Assembly (NCBI RefSeq): GCF_950023065.1
Contig: NC_088681.1
Span: forward strand, 12,338,001 to 12,402,000
Direction: 5' to 3'
Source of the DNA: Planococcus citri
Taxonomy: Eukaryota; Arthropoda; Insecta; Hemiptera; Pseudococcidae
Length of the DNA stretch: 64,000 nucleotides
Under the pieces are notes generated by a model. The model was not told where the DNA came from. It ran no database searches and saw only the letters and a list, made by a program, of their open reading frames with translations. Numbering within the stretch: position 1 is the first letter of the stretch; every line of letters begins with the position of its first letter. This document shows positions 12,069-23,929 of the stretch, piece by piece. The position numbers and the translations under genes were made by a program.

Positions 12069-13901
12069 TAGTCCAGCATATGAAAAATGAGAATAATTGC
12101 ACACCCTCCCCCCCAACCCTTTTGATACAACTTTTTTCCTAAAGGGAAAAAAATCAAAATTTTACCAACTTGACGTAGAAAGCTGCAATTTGGGATAAGT
12201 ATATCCTATTTTCGACCAGCCAAATCGACTGGAAACGGTTTCAAACTGTTTTGAGCAGTTCTGGAGCCTCCAGTAGATTTCTGATACTTGAAATTTCCAC
12301 AACATTTTATCAAATGACGTTGGAAATCGAAATTTACGCTCCACTCCAACTTGAACACGCTATTAAATCGACTGCTGGTAAGTTTGAGTCATTTTGGAGA
12401 CTCCAGTGACTTTTTGAAAATTCTTGGAGCCTCCAGTAGGTTTTTTAATCTTATCAAATGAGTTTGAAAAGCCGAAATTCATTCTGTAAATTAATTTCAA
12501 TACGTTATGAAGTCGACTGTAGGTGGATTTCAAGTCGTTTTGGAGTCTCCAACAATTTTTGGAAACTACTGGAGCCTCCAGTAGATTTTTGAGATTTAGA
12601 ATTTCTACAAAATTTCGTCAAAGGGAGTTGTAAAGCCGAAAGTTATGAAATTTTGTGGAAATTTCAAGTGTCGAAAATGTACTGGAGGCTACAGTGGTTT
12701 CCAAAAAGTCGCTGGAGGCTCCAAAACGACCTGAAATCCATTTGAAGATGACTTCATAGCGTATTGAAATTAGTTTACAGAATAAATTACGGCTTTCCAA
12801 AGTTGCATTTTATGAACTTTTACAGAAATTTCAAGTGTCAAAAACGTATTGGAGGCTCCAGTACGTCCCGAAAAGTGGCTGGAGGCTCCAAATTGACTTG
12901 AAATCCACCTGAAGTCGACTTCATGGCGTATTGAAATGAGTTTACAGAATGAATTTCGGGAAATTTCAAGTGTCAAAAATATACTGGAGGCTCCAGTACG
13001 TTCCAAAAAGTGGCTGGAGGCTCCAAAGTGACTTGAAATCCACCTGAAGTTGACTTTATAGCGCATTAAAATGAGTTTACAGAATGAATTTTGAAAAATT
13101 TCAAGTATCAAAAACATACTGGAGGCTCCAGTACGTTCCGAAAAGTGGCTGGAGGCTCCAAATTGACTTGAAATCCACCTGAAGTCGACTTCATAGTGTA
13201 TTGAAATTAGTTTACAGAATGAATTTCTGGAAATTTCAAGTGTCAAAAATGTACTGGGGGCTCCAGTACGTTCCGAAAAGTGGCTGGAGGCTCCAAATTG
13301 ACTTGAACTCCGCCTGAAGTCGACTTCATAGCGTATTGAAATTAGTTTACAGAATGAATTTCGGGAAATTTCTAGTTTCAAGAATTTGCTGGAGGCTCCA
13401 AAAATTGTCAAAAAGTCACTGGATCGAGTTTATAGCGTGCTTAAGTTGGAGTAGATCGTAAATTTCGGATTTCCAACGTCATTTGATTACATTTTTTTTT
13501 TGGAAATTTCACGTTTCAAAAATCTGCTGGAGGCTCCAGAACTGCTCAAAACGGGTTGAAACCGTTTCCAATCGATTTGGTTGTGCGAAAATAGGATATA
13601 TCCATAATTTCAGCTCTCTAGATCATTTTGGTAAAATTTTGATTTTTTTTCTCATTTTTGGCTTTTGATTTTCAAAAATTCACCAAAAATCGAAAAATGT
13701 ATTTTAGCACTTGAAATTTTGGATGGTGATGAATTTTTGCACGCTCTATCGATCTAGCTTAAAAATTTGTTATTAAGGGCAACGTTTTTTTGGCTAGTTT
13801 GCTTTGAAATGTTCCTTAGGAGGTCCCCCTTTAAGGAAGAAGCTGTCTCAGAGTATGGAGGGGAGGGGCTGCATTTATTCCTATTGCCATATGCCGGAGT
13901 A
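12069..13901. mobile_element. Foldback element A (long inverted arms of CTGGAGGCTCC repeats)
   Basis: The left end TAGTCCAGCATATG and the right end CATATGCCGGAGTA are near-complementary. Arm sequences around 12170-12350 reappear in reverse complement around 13400-13640, for example the block reading AATCGACTGGAAACGGTTTC at 12225. The interior 12770-13411 contains a tandem array with an exact 135-bp spacing (marker TGGCTGGAGGCTCC at 12876, 13011, 13146 and 13281). It has no transposase. Sequence homologous to the arms is present in elements B (27772-29821) and C (63427 onward), so this is a repeat family. Confidence 0.75.
12770..13411. repeat. 135-bp tandem array inside foldback A
   Basis: Four markers are spaced exactly 135 bases apart. 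Each unit carries two CTGGAGGCTCC-type palindromic cores. Because 135 is a multiple of three, the minus strand stays open through the whole array as a 45-residue repeat. I consider that a geometric by-product because the same arms elsewhere do not keep a frame. Confidence 0.8.
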
Positions 13902-16644
13902 ATACCAACCATATGTCTAATAACTTCTAGTCTGCTGCTTTATTACACGTATAAGGACGAGACAGAAAAAAAATTGTAAAATTTTCAAGTCGTTTAAAAA
14001 AAAAGACAACGACACTGCAGGAAATGTTCTCGAATAAAATTCAGGCTGACCTTGCCAGCTCAATGAAGCCGAATAAGTATTTTTCATTTAAATTTTTCCT
14101 CGTACGTTTGGATATTATTTTCCTCTCGTATATTAAACGGTCTCGTTTCATCGTCGTCGTTATCCAAGGACGCTCATTATCAAACATGGAGATGTCTTTC
14201 GATGACATTTTTTCATAAACCATATGATGGAAAATTTTCCAATCGATCGAACCATCTGTTTTAACTTGGTAAATATTTTGGTTTCGATATCGATAATGAA
14301 TTGGCGAAATTTTACGATCTGCAGCTCCTCGCTGTGAAATTCGACACGTGAGTGAAGTTTTTGAGATTTCGACGCAGAGGTTGGTCCGATTTGATCGAGT
14401 GTATTGATAACGATGTTTTGTTTCTGTTTTTATTTTTTTTCAAACTCTCGTTAATCGATTAAAAAGAGGTAAAAATGCACGCCTAATCTGGGCCAATATG
14501 GCCATCTGCAGGCATCTGCGATAGATTTTTGCCATGCACTAGATACCTACCTATTCGTTCATCTCACGCTGTCGTATATTTCTAGCCCCATCTATAAGTA
14601 TTCGTCCATCTGCTCGTCTACGAGTATTTCGCGAAATGGAATTTTATTTCGTCGTTTTTTCCCTATAATATCTACCTCGTAAAATGAGATTTAATTCGAG
14701 AAAAAGTTTCGTCTACATCCCGGAAGAAGTAATGAATCACGGAGACTAATCGCACGACGACGTTGTTTTTCCTCGAGTTTTTTTAAAACAATTTTAAATT
14801 TCATCGCAGAAACAAGTTTATTAATATCTGAGGCTAATTTTACGCCATCTTGTAATTGGCGAACGGCGATCCAGCCGGCACTTGGCTGTGTACTATTTGT
14901 TCAAATGCTAGTACGACAATCGTAATATTTTCCACCATCTTCCCGGTCCTGTCCACCTGTCTATAGAGTATAAAAATCTGTTACTGGCGAATTTTCGAAT
15001 AATTTAATTCGAATCGTACTAATTCGACGGATACAAATAGTGAAATCGATATCATCGACGACGTGACTAATGACCGACGAGAGACGCGATATACTTTGAT
15101 TTGAAATTATTATTTTTATTTCGTTTAATTATAGCTGGATACCGACGACTATAAAATTACACCGTTTAGTCTATGCCTCGACGATGCTTCAACAAGTACA
15201 AGTAGTTATCGTGCCCAATGTCGATGTCGTTGGCGAAAATTACGTTCCAAACATTACTTTTGATAATCTTCGTTTAATTCGCGACCAATGATGATGAATT
15301 TTACCAGCTTCGGAGGTTCTAAAAATACCCATCGTGTACGAAGAAGATGATAGAAAACATTGTAGATTGTGTCTTGGAAATCAATATACCTACCTAACCA
15401 CCTCATTTAATACTTAATCCTATTCCAGCCTCTAAACCACGTCGCAATGCTAAGATCAAGGTAATTTTTAATTACAATTTTTTTTAAAATTTTTCAAAGA
15501 CACTGAAACTAAGCCTTGCGTAAATCGCTGCAAAATAACTCAACAGTGTGACCACAAAATGATCTGCAATTTAATGCCTAGTATAGGTACGTTTTACGAT
15601 GTAGCTGCCTCGTGAAGTAAACGAATAATAAAATAACTGAACAAATTCGCCTGAAATTGATTCAATCTATGCCAAAAGTTTGCCTAATGTTTGCGAGTAT
15701 GCTCATCGACCGTGACCAGATTTTCATGTGATGAACATGGTTGTATAGTTGTGTGTGCACGGTTTTTTTCCTATATGCTAAAGTTTGTACAGTGATGAAC
15801 AGCTGATGAGTGATGTGTGGGAGTACATAACGTAGCCTATCGTATTCCTGTGTATGTTGGTACGACGTATTAAAAAACATTACCTATCTTCATAGTTTGC
15901 AGAATGTGTCGAAATTGAAATCCTAGTTCCGAATTATGATTTTAATTTTTGTAAACAATCAAATTAAATAACGTTCGGCTGGTGTTTTTTTAACGTGTAT
16001 TTGGCGAATGCTCGAGGAAAAAAATTTAATAGGGGCGTATCTACGAGTACTTTTGTCTTGAAAAAAGAATAAAATTGATCGTTATTTTGTTCAGGTGTAC
16101 CTTGATGTAGGAATTAAATTGAGAAAAATATACAATTTAGGTGAGATAATTTTGTGCAAGATTGAAAAGAATCATTAAAGTTTGAAAAAAGTTGTGAATG
16201 TATTTTTTGGTCGAGCTGCCGAGAGCCTGATGCGAGAATGTTAGACAGGAAGCAAATGTCCCTCTCACTCCTCATCTCGGTCTTATAGAAGGAATCGTTC
16301 ACTTCGAAGCGAAAAAAATCAAATTTTTTATGAAAAATATTAAATTTGGCGATAATGAACTTTTTTAATTGATCATATTGAAAATTCTGAATCGCAGTTT
16401 TTTTTTGAGTTTTTACTCTTGGATAGTGGAGGGGCAAGGTTATGTTATTATTGCAGTGCAGAATTCAATTCGAAGATTAGACTGGAAATCAGCAAGTTTG
16501 AAATCATGCATCAAAATGTTCATTATTGTATTGTGGAATTGAAAATTTTCGAAGGGATCACTTTCAGGTGCGAGGGGGGGAGAAGTGAATCTCGATATCA
16601 GATTCAAAGTCAGCATATCTAAAAATGTTGAAAACCTATCCTTA
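13902..16644. other. Intergenic, nothing recognised
   Basis: Unique-looking AT-rich sequence. Short open frames on both strands have no recognisable domain or splice support. Confidence 0.4.
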
Positions 16645-16659
16645 GGTATAGACACCCGG

Positions 16660-17832
16660 GGAACCAGTTATATAGCTTCAACGGTTATTGCGGACTCTAT
16701 GCCACTGGAGATTGCTATAGAAGCTCGAGCCCTAACCTGGTTGGCGCGAAGGAGAACTCAGTACCTTGAAGCAGAGGAAGTAGACGCAGCAGTCATCAGA
16801 ATACAGCAAATAGCCCTCAACAAATGGAACGAAGAATGGATGTCATCAGATCACGGCACCTGGATGAGAAAATTCTTCCCAACAATTCAAGACAGGCAGC
16901 AACTAGATATTGATGAAGATCTAGATTTCTAGGTTGCTCAGTCCCTCAGCGACAAAGGATGTTTTGGATCCTTTTTGTGCAGCATCAACAGAAGGAATCA
17001 TGCTACTTGCAGATGCGGCTACCAGCAAGAGACGGCAGAACCAGGGATGGAAGAGCCATGAATTCAGGGCTCCCGCTCTTGGCTCTGGCTCAGCTCCCCA
17101 CAAGTTTTGGCTCTGGCTCGCTCTTGGCTCTTGGCCCTTTTTCTTTACATGTGCTCTTTGGCTCCTTGCTCGCTCCTCAATTCCTTCTGGCTCCGCTCTT
17201 TGACTCTCAGCTCCCTCTTCAAATTTCTCGGCTCCCACTCCAGCTCCAGCTCTGGCTCTTGGCTCTTTAAATTAGAATATAAAATTTGTGAAAAATGATG
17301 AAAAAAATGAAAATATACTGCATTTATTTTCATTTTATTTCTCAATGAGAAAACAAACGTAGAAATTCTTCATTTTCTTCACAAATGTGAGTTGAAAGTT
17401 GAATTTTTGATGAAATTTTGCGCATTTTTTTACTTTTTTTTCTACTTTTTGGGAGCCAAAGAGCCTGAAAAATTTTGTGGGCTCCCACTCGGCTCTGGCT
17501 CTTTCCAGGTTAAAGACTCCTTATGATGATGGCTCTCTTGAGTAAAATAAGGAGCTCTTTTGCAAGAGAGCTCTTGATGTTTTTCTGCACTTTCATTTAT
17601 TTGGCTCCTGGCTCTGGCTCTAGCTCCTCAAAAAATCCGGCTCTTTCAGACTCTGGCTCTGGCTCGCTCCCGGCTCTTCCATCCCTGGGCAGAACATGTA
17701 CTTACTGTATGCGAAAGGTTTAGAGAAGGCCGTCCAGGGACTCCTTTGACTCCTTTAAATCCTGATCACATAGACTACATGAGATCCATGATTTGTCAGC
17801 TATGGGAAGAAGAGAGGCTCTTGCCATATTAA
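16660..17832 (+). pseudogene. LINE ORF2 C-terminal fragment, split by a MITE and interrupted by a stop
   Basis: The coding remnant corresponds to the C-terminal region downstream of the reverse transcriptase in R1/Jockey-type non-LTR retrotransposons. It shows the MPLEI..EARAL segment, a W..EW.....GTWMRK segment and then a Cys/His cluster (C-R-C-G, then ETAEHVL..C). The frame is broken by TAG at 16930-16932, where the family has an ordinary residue. It is also split at 17041/17696 by a 646-bp insertion plus target duplication. Past the insertion the same frame resumes and ends at TAA 17830-17832. It cannot be autonomous because the endonuclease and catalytic reverse-transcriptase domains are missing. 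The LINE class is clear from the motifs; the exact clade is my inference. Confidence 0.82.
17042..17687. mobile_element. hAT-type MITE nested in the LINE, perfect 8-bp target duplication
   Basis: Terminal inverted repeats CAGGGATGGAAGAGCC (17042-17057) and its exact reverse complement (17672-17687) bound a 646-bp insert. The flanks are the perfect 8-bp duplication GGCAGAAC (17034-17041 and 17688-17695). Eight-base duplications and CAGGG ends are hAT hallmarks. Both subterminal regions are dense in GGCTC and GGCTCTGGCTC words, the kind of repeated motif hAT transposases bind. There is no transposase frame. Removing the insert with one duplication copy makes the two LINE coding blocks contiguous, so this insertion postdates the LINE. 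Confidence 0.92.
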
Positions 17833-18386
17833 GTAGCTGATTCCTTGACACCTTGAAGGCCCCGTCACAGGGGTGAAGAAGCCTCCAAGGCTGGGGCATT
17901 TCCCAGGACCAAGAGGGCAGAAGAGCCCTCCCCCAACAAGACCACATGAAGGCCCCATCACAGGGGTGAAGAAGCCTCCAAGGCTGGGGCACTTTCATGG
18001 ATGAAGAGGGTAGAAGAGCCTGCCCCCAATGGTTCTTATGAAGCTCCAGAAAGGTGAGTATGGGTAGGTCTTATTATTACCTATATTACTGCTATATGTA
18101 AGATGTGTAGTGTTACTATATAGTAAGATGTCATTAGTCCTAAGTTTCATTTAGCTTACGTTCTATTATTATGGTAAGATGTCATTAGTCCTAAGTTCTA
18201 TGATGTAGCCTTAGTTCTATTGTCTATGTGATTAGGTATAGTTTATTATATTTGTTTGTATCATGTTTTAAAAACCTATGTGTAAGAATCATGTGTCATA
18301 TTTCCCAATAAACTTGCCTCACCCCGCCAGCAGGTTGGGGACTGGGGACCCCAGGAAAAAAAAAAAAAAAAAGGTATAGACACCCG

Positions 18387-19740
18387 TATTGTGAAATTCA
18401 ATTTTTTCAAATTTTTTATCCTCTCTCACGAGTCTAATTTGAAGGAAGGATCAATTTTTCGTGTCAAAATTAAAAGCTGGGTGTTCGATAATCTTGAAGG
18501 TGTTGTAATAATTGTCGTTCAGATTCTAAAAAACTGGATTTACCTCCTTTAAATAAAATTTGAAATTCTGGACTTTTGTGTATGTGACGATCCTCCCCTC
18601 CCCCTCAATCGCTCGAGACAAACAGGAATCGAAAGAGAACCCCCAAATATGCTATCAGTAAAAATTTCAGGTATTGAAATTTATTTCTTAATTTTTGGCG
18701 AATTTTTAAAAATTCAAATTAGGCTCATTTTTTACGAAAAAAAATCAAAATTTGATCACATTGACATTGAAGGCTGAAAATAGGGTACAGAGAAAATATT
18801 TTCTTTCTTTTATGTCAATTTGATCGAATTTTTAAAAAGTTTTCCAAAATTCGAAAAATGAATTTCATCACCTAAAATATTCGTCGGTGGCGTATTTTGA
18901 GTTTTTTTTCCAATTATTCGCCATCTTCTTATCCGGATTATAAAAAAATAGGTGATTTAATCTCAGTACTTTAATTAGACTTTTGAAAAATTCACTGTTT
19001 TTTTTTTTTGACAAACAACTGCAAATTGTATGGAAATTGAAAATGATTCGCGAACATTTTTCAGAAATTTTTATGACAACATTCAACTTGCATGTGTTGA
19101 TTACCTAGTTTTTTTTTGAGAGTGAATTTTGGCTGTTTTTTGAAATATTTCTCTCAGTTTTTATGGCTTCAATTTCAAAATTTTTATTGAATTTTCATTA
19201 ATTTCTGATCTTAGAGTACTCATTTTTAACAATTTTTCAATACGTTTTTAAAATTGTTGCATGGAGTAAATTTGACTTTGAAAATGTTTTCAACGTTTGT
19301 TACTTCATTTTATTGGTTATTATTCAATATTTTTTCTCATCTACTTCCCGTTTTTGCTCATTTTATAGAATTTTTACATTTTCTTCTCTATTTCTTTCCG
19401 TTTGTTGATAATTTTAGCTTTAGTAATTATTTCATTCGAAAAAATGGTACAAATAATCGAAAAAGTGTCGAAAAATTCCCCAAAATTTGACACAAAAATC
19501 AATTTTTTCCTAATTCGTTGATGAGAGTGAAAAAAAGTTGGATTTGTTGCGAAGAAAGCTAAGAAAAAACTCATTTAGCTAATCAATTACAATTTTAGAA
19601 AGAGTATCGTGCTTTCGTTCTTACGTCGAGAAACTTAGGAAGTGAGGAGGGGAGGGGAGGGGGGGAGGTAACAACCCTTGAAAACACACCCAAATGATAA
19701 GAGCGTATTTGGAGGGAGTAAATCTGATTCTGAAAAATAT
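18387..19740. other. AT-rich non-coding stretch
   Basis: No supported gene. A G-rich tract (gaggggaggggaggggggg-like) lies near 19640-19670. Confidence 0.4.
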
Positions 19741-19744
19741 TCTC

Positions 19745-21090
19745 AAATTCTGAGAGTGTATTTCTGGTAATTTTCGGTAATTACCAAAAATACGTGTAAT
19801 TACCTTGAATTATCTGCAATTACCAATAATTTTTGGTGAATTTAATTTTAGTTATCTAGCAATTTTTGTAATTTTGGCATTTTTACAGGTAACTTTTTGT
19901 AATTACTGGTAATTTTTGGTAATTACCTGTAATTACCAAAAAAACCTGCAATTATTACCAAAAATGATCTGTGATTACCATTCATTTTTGTTAAGTTTAA
20001 TTTACAGTTATGTAACATTTCTTTCAATTTTGGCATTTTTTTTACAGGTAATTTCTAGTAATTAGCTAGTTACGAGTGATTTTTGCATTTTTGGTAATTA
20101 CCTGTAATTATTAAAAATTATCTGCAATTACCAATAATTTTTGGTGAATTTATTTTTAGTTATCTAGCAATTTTTTCAATTTTGGAATTTTTTTTACTGG
20201 TAACTTTTGGTAACTACGGGTAATTTTTGGTAATTACGGGTAATTTTTTGGTAATTACGGGTAATTTTTGGTAATTACCGTGATTACCAAAAATACCAGC
20301 AATTACCAAAAATGATCTGTAATTACCAATAATTTTTGTTGAATTTAATTTTTATTTATCCAACATTTTTTTCAATTTTGGAATTTTTACAGGTAACTTT
20401 TGATAATTACGGGTAATTTTTGGTAATTACGGGTAATTTTTGGTAATTACGGGTAATTTTTGGTAATTACGGGTAATTTTTGGTAATTACAGGTAATTTT
20501 TTTGGTAATTACGGGTAATTTTTGGTAATTACGGGTAATTTTTTTGGTAATTACGGGTAATTTTTTGGTAATTACCGTGATTACCAAAAATACCAGCAAT
20601 TACCAAAAATAATCTGTAATTACCAATAATTTTTGTTGAATTTAATTTATCTAACCATTTTTTTCAATTTTGGAATTTTTACAGGTAACTTTTGATAATT
20701 ACGGGTAATTTTTGGTAATTACGGGTAATTTTTGGTAATTACGGGTAATTTATTACCAAAAATACCAGTAACTAATGTAGGTAATCATCAAAAATTTCTT
20801 GTAAGGAAATTTTTGATAAATTACGGATGATTTTTGGCAAATTCAAATTCCAAGAGGTAATTTTGTAATTTGGTGATTTAGGGTAAATTCTAAAAACTAG
20901 TAGATATGTAATATGATGACTTTTTGATGAATTACTGCAGGAAACTTTTAATAAAGACTGGAAATTTTATGTAAATCACTGGTAATTATTGAAAATTACT
21001 GCAATTTTTTGTAAATTATTGTTCATTTTTTATAAACCCTGGTAATTGGTGATAAATTACAGGTAATTTGATAAATTATTACAGTACCGT
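19745..21090. repeat. GGTAATTAC tandem array with internal inversions
   Basis: The core is a 20-bp unit, GGTAATTACGGGTAATTTTT, repeated most regularly at 20215-20275 and 20395-20570. Segments in the opposite sense (ATTACCAAAAATACC) and a spacer with TTTTGTTGAATTTAATTT recur about 300 bases apart (near 20280 and 20580), giving a higher-order pattern. The element GGTAATTACC is palindromic, so the region can form many small hairpins. No coding content. Confidence 0.85.
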
Positions 21091-23929
21091 TTGAAAAATT
21101 AATAAAATTGCTGTGTGAATAATTTTCTGGAATATGCAAAATTTTTGTAAAATTCAATTGCTGTTACACGACATTTTGAGGTTGTCCGTGAATCAACACC
21201 CCCCCCCTCCCCTCCCATCACTCATCATAGAAGATTACTCAAAAAAAATAGAACAAACGTTATCACCCCAACTCCCCCCCCCATTTTATATCACATACAA
21301 CTGGTATGTATTTTTTAAAAAATAGCTCCTCATCTTCATCGCATTTCTATTCAAATTTAGATGTGCTCTAATGGTTAAAGGCCAAAAATTGAACTTTTAA
21401 TTCCCATCGCGTCGTCATCATTGAAAACACAACTTGTATCTAATAAAATTATAATTATGGTACAAGTAACAAGATTACAGTACGTTCAACCACATTATGC
21501 AGGGTAGAGTTTAAATGCTTGCATACGTAGCCTATATGTATATACTTCTTATAATACGTAACAATCGTTAAATGTACTCTATATTGGTTTTAATAAGATT
21601 ATATATTATTTTTCTCGGTTCGGATGGCCTCGTATACGTATTAGCAGATGTTATTTGTTTGTTATATACGTCGAGAAGTAGATAAACATTGAAAAATTTT
21701 GGTTCACTTCTCGCTCTGTCGCATATACATATACGTGATATAGCGACAAATGGTTCCGTATGTAGGTATTTTTTTTCGACAATGTTTTTAGTAAATCCCA
21801 TAATGGCTCGTTGCCTTCCTCCCTCAGTCCCTCCACCCTGCTCTCATATCATTGTGCTTTCTACGTATTCTACTTTAGACGAAAAATCCACGACCACATT
21901 TTACTCTGCCCCTGTTTTCAACCCTTTCCTCCAGCCATACGTGTGGTATATAGAGATACCTACATGTACAAGTGTACACGCTGGCGAATCATTCTAGCGT
22001 ATCGGATAGATGGGCAAATAAATGATTCTTTAATGAAACATTAAAGTAATGAAGTCGGAGAGTAGTTTTAAAAACCGTATCCTTTTTACGGACCTTTAAC
22101 GCGAGCTTTGGCATATTTGCATCATTAATGCAGCTAATGGAGTTATTTACGCGGTTTTTGGTTATACCTACCCTAGATGGTGGTGGCGGTACGAGTGTAC
22201 CTATACGCTACGTTTATATAAATCGTATAATGGCGGTCAAATGTGAAATTGTCAAAAAGTTGAAAATTTCACCTATCGTTGACATACACACAATAACACG
22301 TATATTAACGTTGTATTGGTAAAGGTATAGCTACAAATTCACCCCTTGTCCTTTTTGCACCATTATTTTAACCCTCTGGACCTCCTCCCCCCTTCACATA
22401 TAGCAGCTTCAACAAAACGTTAACATATTATACGTACGACGAGTATTACCTGAGTATAGGAGAGCTGAACTGAACAACTAACTGACGACTGTTTAAATAT
22501 TTAAATGTATTTCCTCGTCGAATTGGAAACGCTTGTTTACACATTCTATTTGAAATGGTCAAAGGGCCTGTTTAAATTCTATTTAATCTGTACCATCATT
22601 TGGCCACTATAAAATTTTTAAATTGCAACCTCGGAGGAAAAAAAAAACAACACACGGTGCAGCGATGGTACCACATAAACGAGGAAGAACAGAAAGAGGG
22701 AGAGGATGAGGATGAGGAACCATTACCTAAGTATATCGAGTTTATGCATTTATTTTTTATGTACGTAAATCATCGTCGTCGTGTGCTAATTAATTGTACT
22801 CGGTATTAATTTCATTTTTTTAAACGCTTTTCTTCAACACAGATCGAACGATTGTTCCGGGTTCTTGTTAGGCAACTGGTTGGACGAGGGAATTTTCCTC
22901 GTAACAGTTTTCCAGTGTTTTTGCGTAATTTCCACATTACCTATCGACAATGTATCGACGTCGACGACATTGCATCGAGTTGTTAGGTGCATGTTTTACG
23001 AGTACAGTACACAGTACACACACACTCTTGATACGAGTACATTCAATGGCAATCACGATAATGTCATAATAACTAACCTATTACTTAATACGTACGGCCG
23101 GTTGTCGTTGAGGGTGTTCGTAACTAACCTACCTACCTACTGCTGTGTAGGTAAGGTACATACACTTGCTGTGTAGAGAAATTATGTACATACAATGTTT
23201 TATACGCCTCCTCTCTTTTCTCTCTTTCACTCTTTGGGTATAACAATCATGGTACTGTAGGTACGAGCTCGTAATGTGTTATTTTTCTTTCACGGATATC
23301 GAATTTTTAATACACTAACACTTATTAGTATCTTACTATTGCTTACTCACGTTTACGTACCTACGTATTTCAAGATGTACTGTGATTTTGTATATTTATT
23401 TATTTTTTACATACCATGTTACAGATTCATGGTTGCATGATAATGACTGTTGATATGAATTGAATCAGTGTAAGGATTTTGGAGTGAATCATGAACTACC
23501 TATGTACCAGTAAGCAAAGGAGCCGAGTTTTGGAAGGGGAGGTTTTGCTGCGTGGTCAATGTTTTTGGATTATATCGGATGGAATATGTAGAAAAAAATG
23601 GGCTGGATTTCACTGGAACCTTCTCAAGAGACTGTTTATCAAGGTAAGTGATAGAGTATTCATTTTTATGAAATATAAATTGATATAAATGGGCAAATGT
23701 GAGCTGCAACAAGTTGGGGGAAGAAATATAATCATAATTATTGAGAAGTCGACTACTGAAAAAAAAAAAATGGTACTTAGAGGTTATTATTGGGCAAGTG
23801 GACCCTTAACCCCACCCCCTGATGAACTGTGCGAGGCTGCATTATTTGAACACGCTTTCTAGCCGGAGATAATTGAGAAAGAGAATAAAAAAAGATTTCA
23901 ATTATTTTGATTTCATACGTTAAAGAGAC
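21091..23929. other. Intergenic, nothing firmly recognised
   Basis: Unique-looking sequence with TACCTACC and CGTAC words. A frame at 23491-23642 ends at a strong donor (AAG followed by GTAAGTG at 23643). It has no good acceptor or recognisable domain, so I do not call it. Confidence 0.35.

Larger units (their letters stand above)
16645..18386 (+). mobile_element. 5'-truncated LINE (R1/Jockey-like) with 14-bp target duplication and poly(A) tail
   Basis: The insertion is bounded by a perfect direct repeat GGTATAGACACCCG at 16645-16658 and 18373-18386. It ends in a poly(A) tail at 18356-18372, preceded by AATAAA at 18307-18312. The retained body encodes only the C-terminal end of ORF2, which is the typical product of incomplete target-primed reverse transcription. 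The 3' UTR (17833-18355) contains a tandem duplication of about 93 bp, with units starting at 17855 and 17948. A second element (17042-17687) has inserted into the coding part. Confidence 0.88.

Noticed and set aside
12770..13411. 213-codon minus-strand frame with 45-residue repeats
   Set aside because: Exact 135-bp DNA periodicity inside a foldback arm explains the open frame; homologous arms elsewhere do not preserve it.
23491..23642. Possible exon ending at a GTAAGTG donor
   Set aside because: Good donor but no polypyrimidine acceptor and no recognisable protein features.
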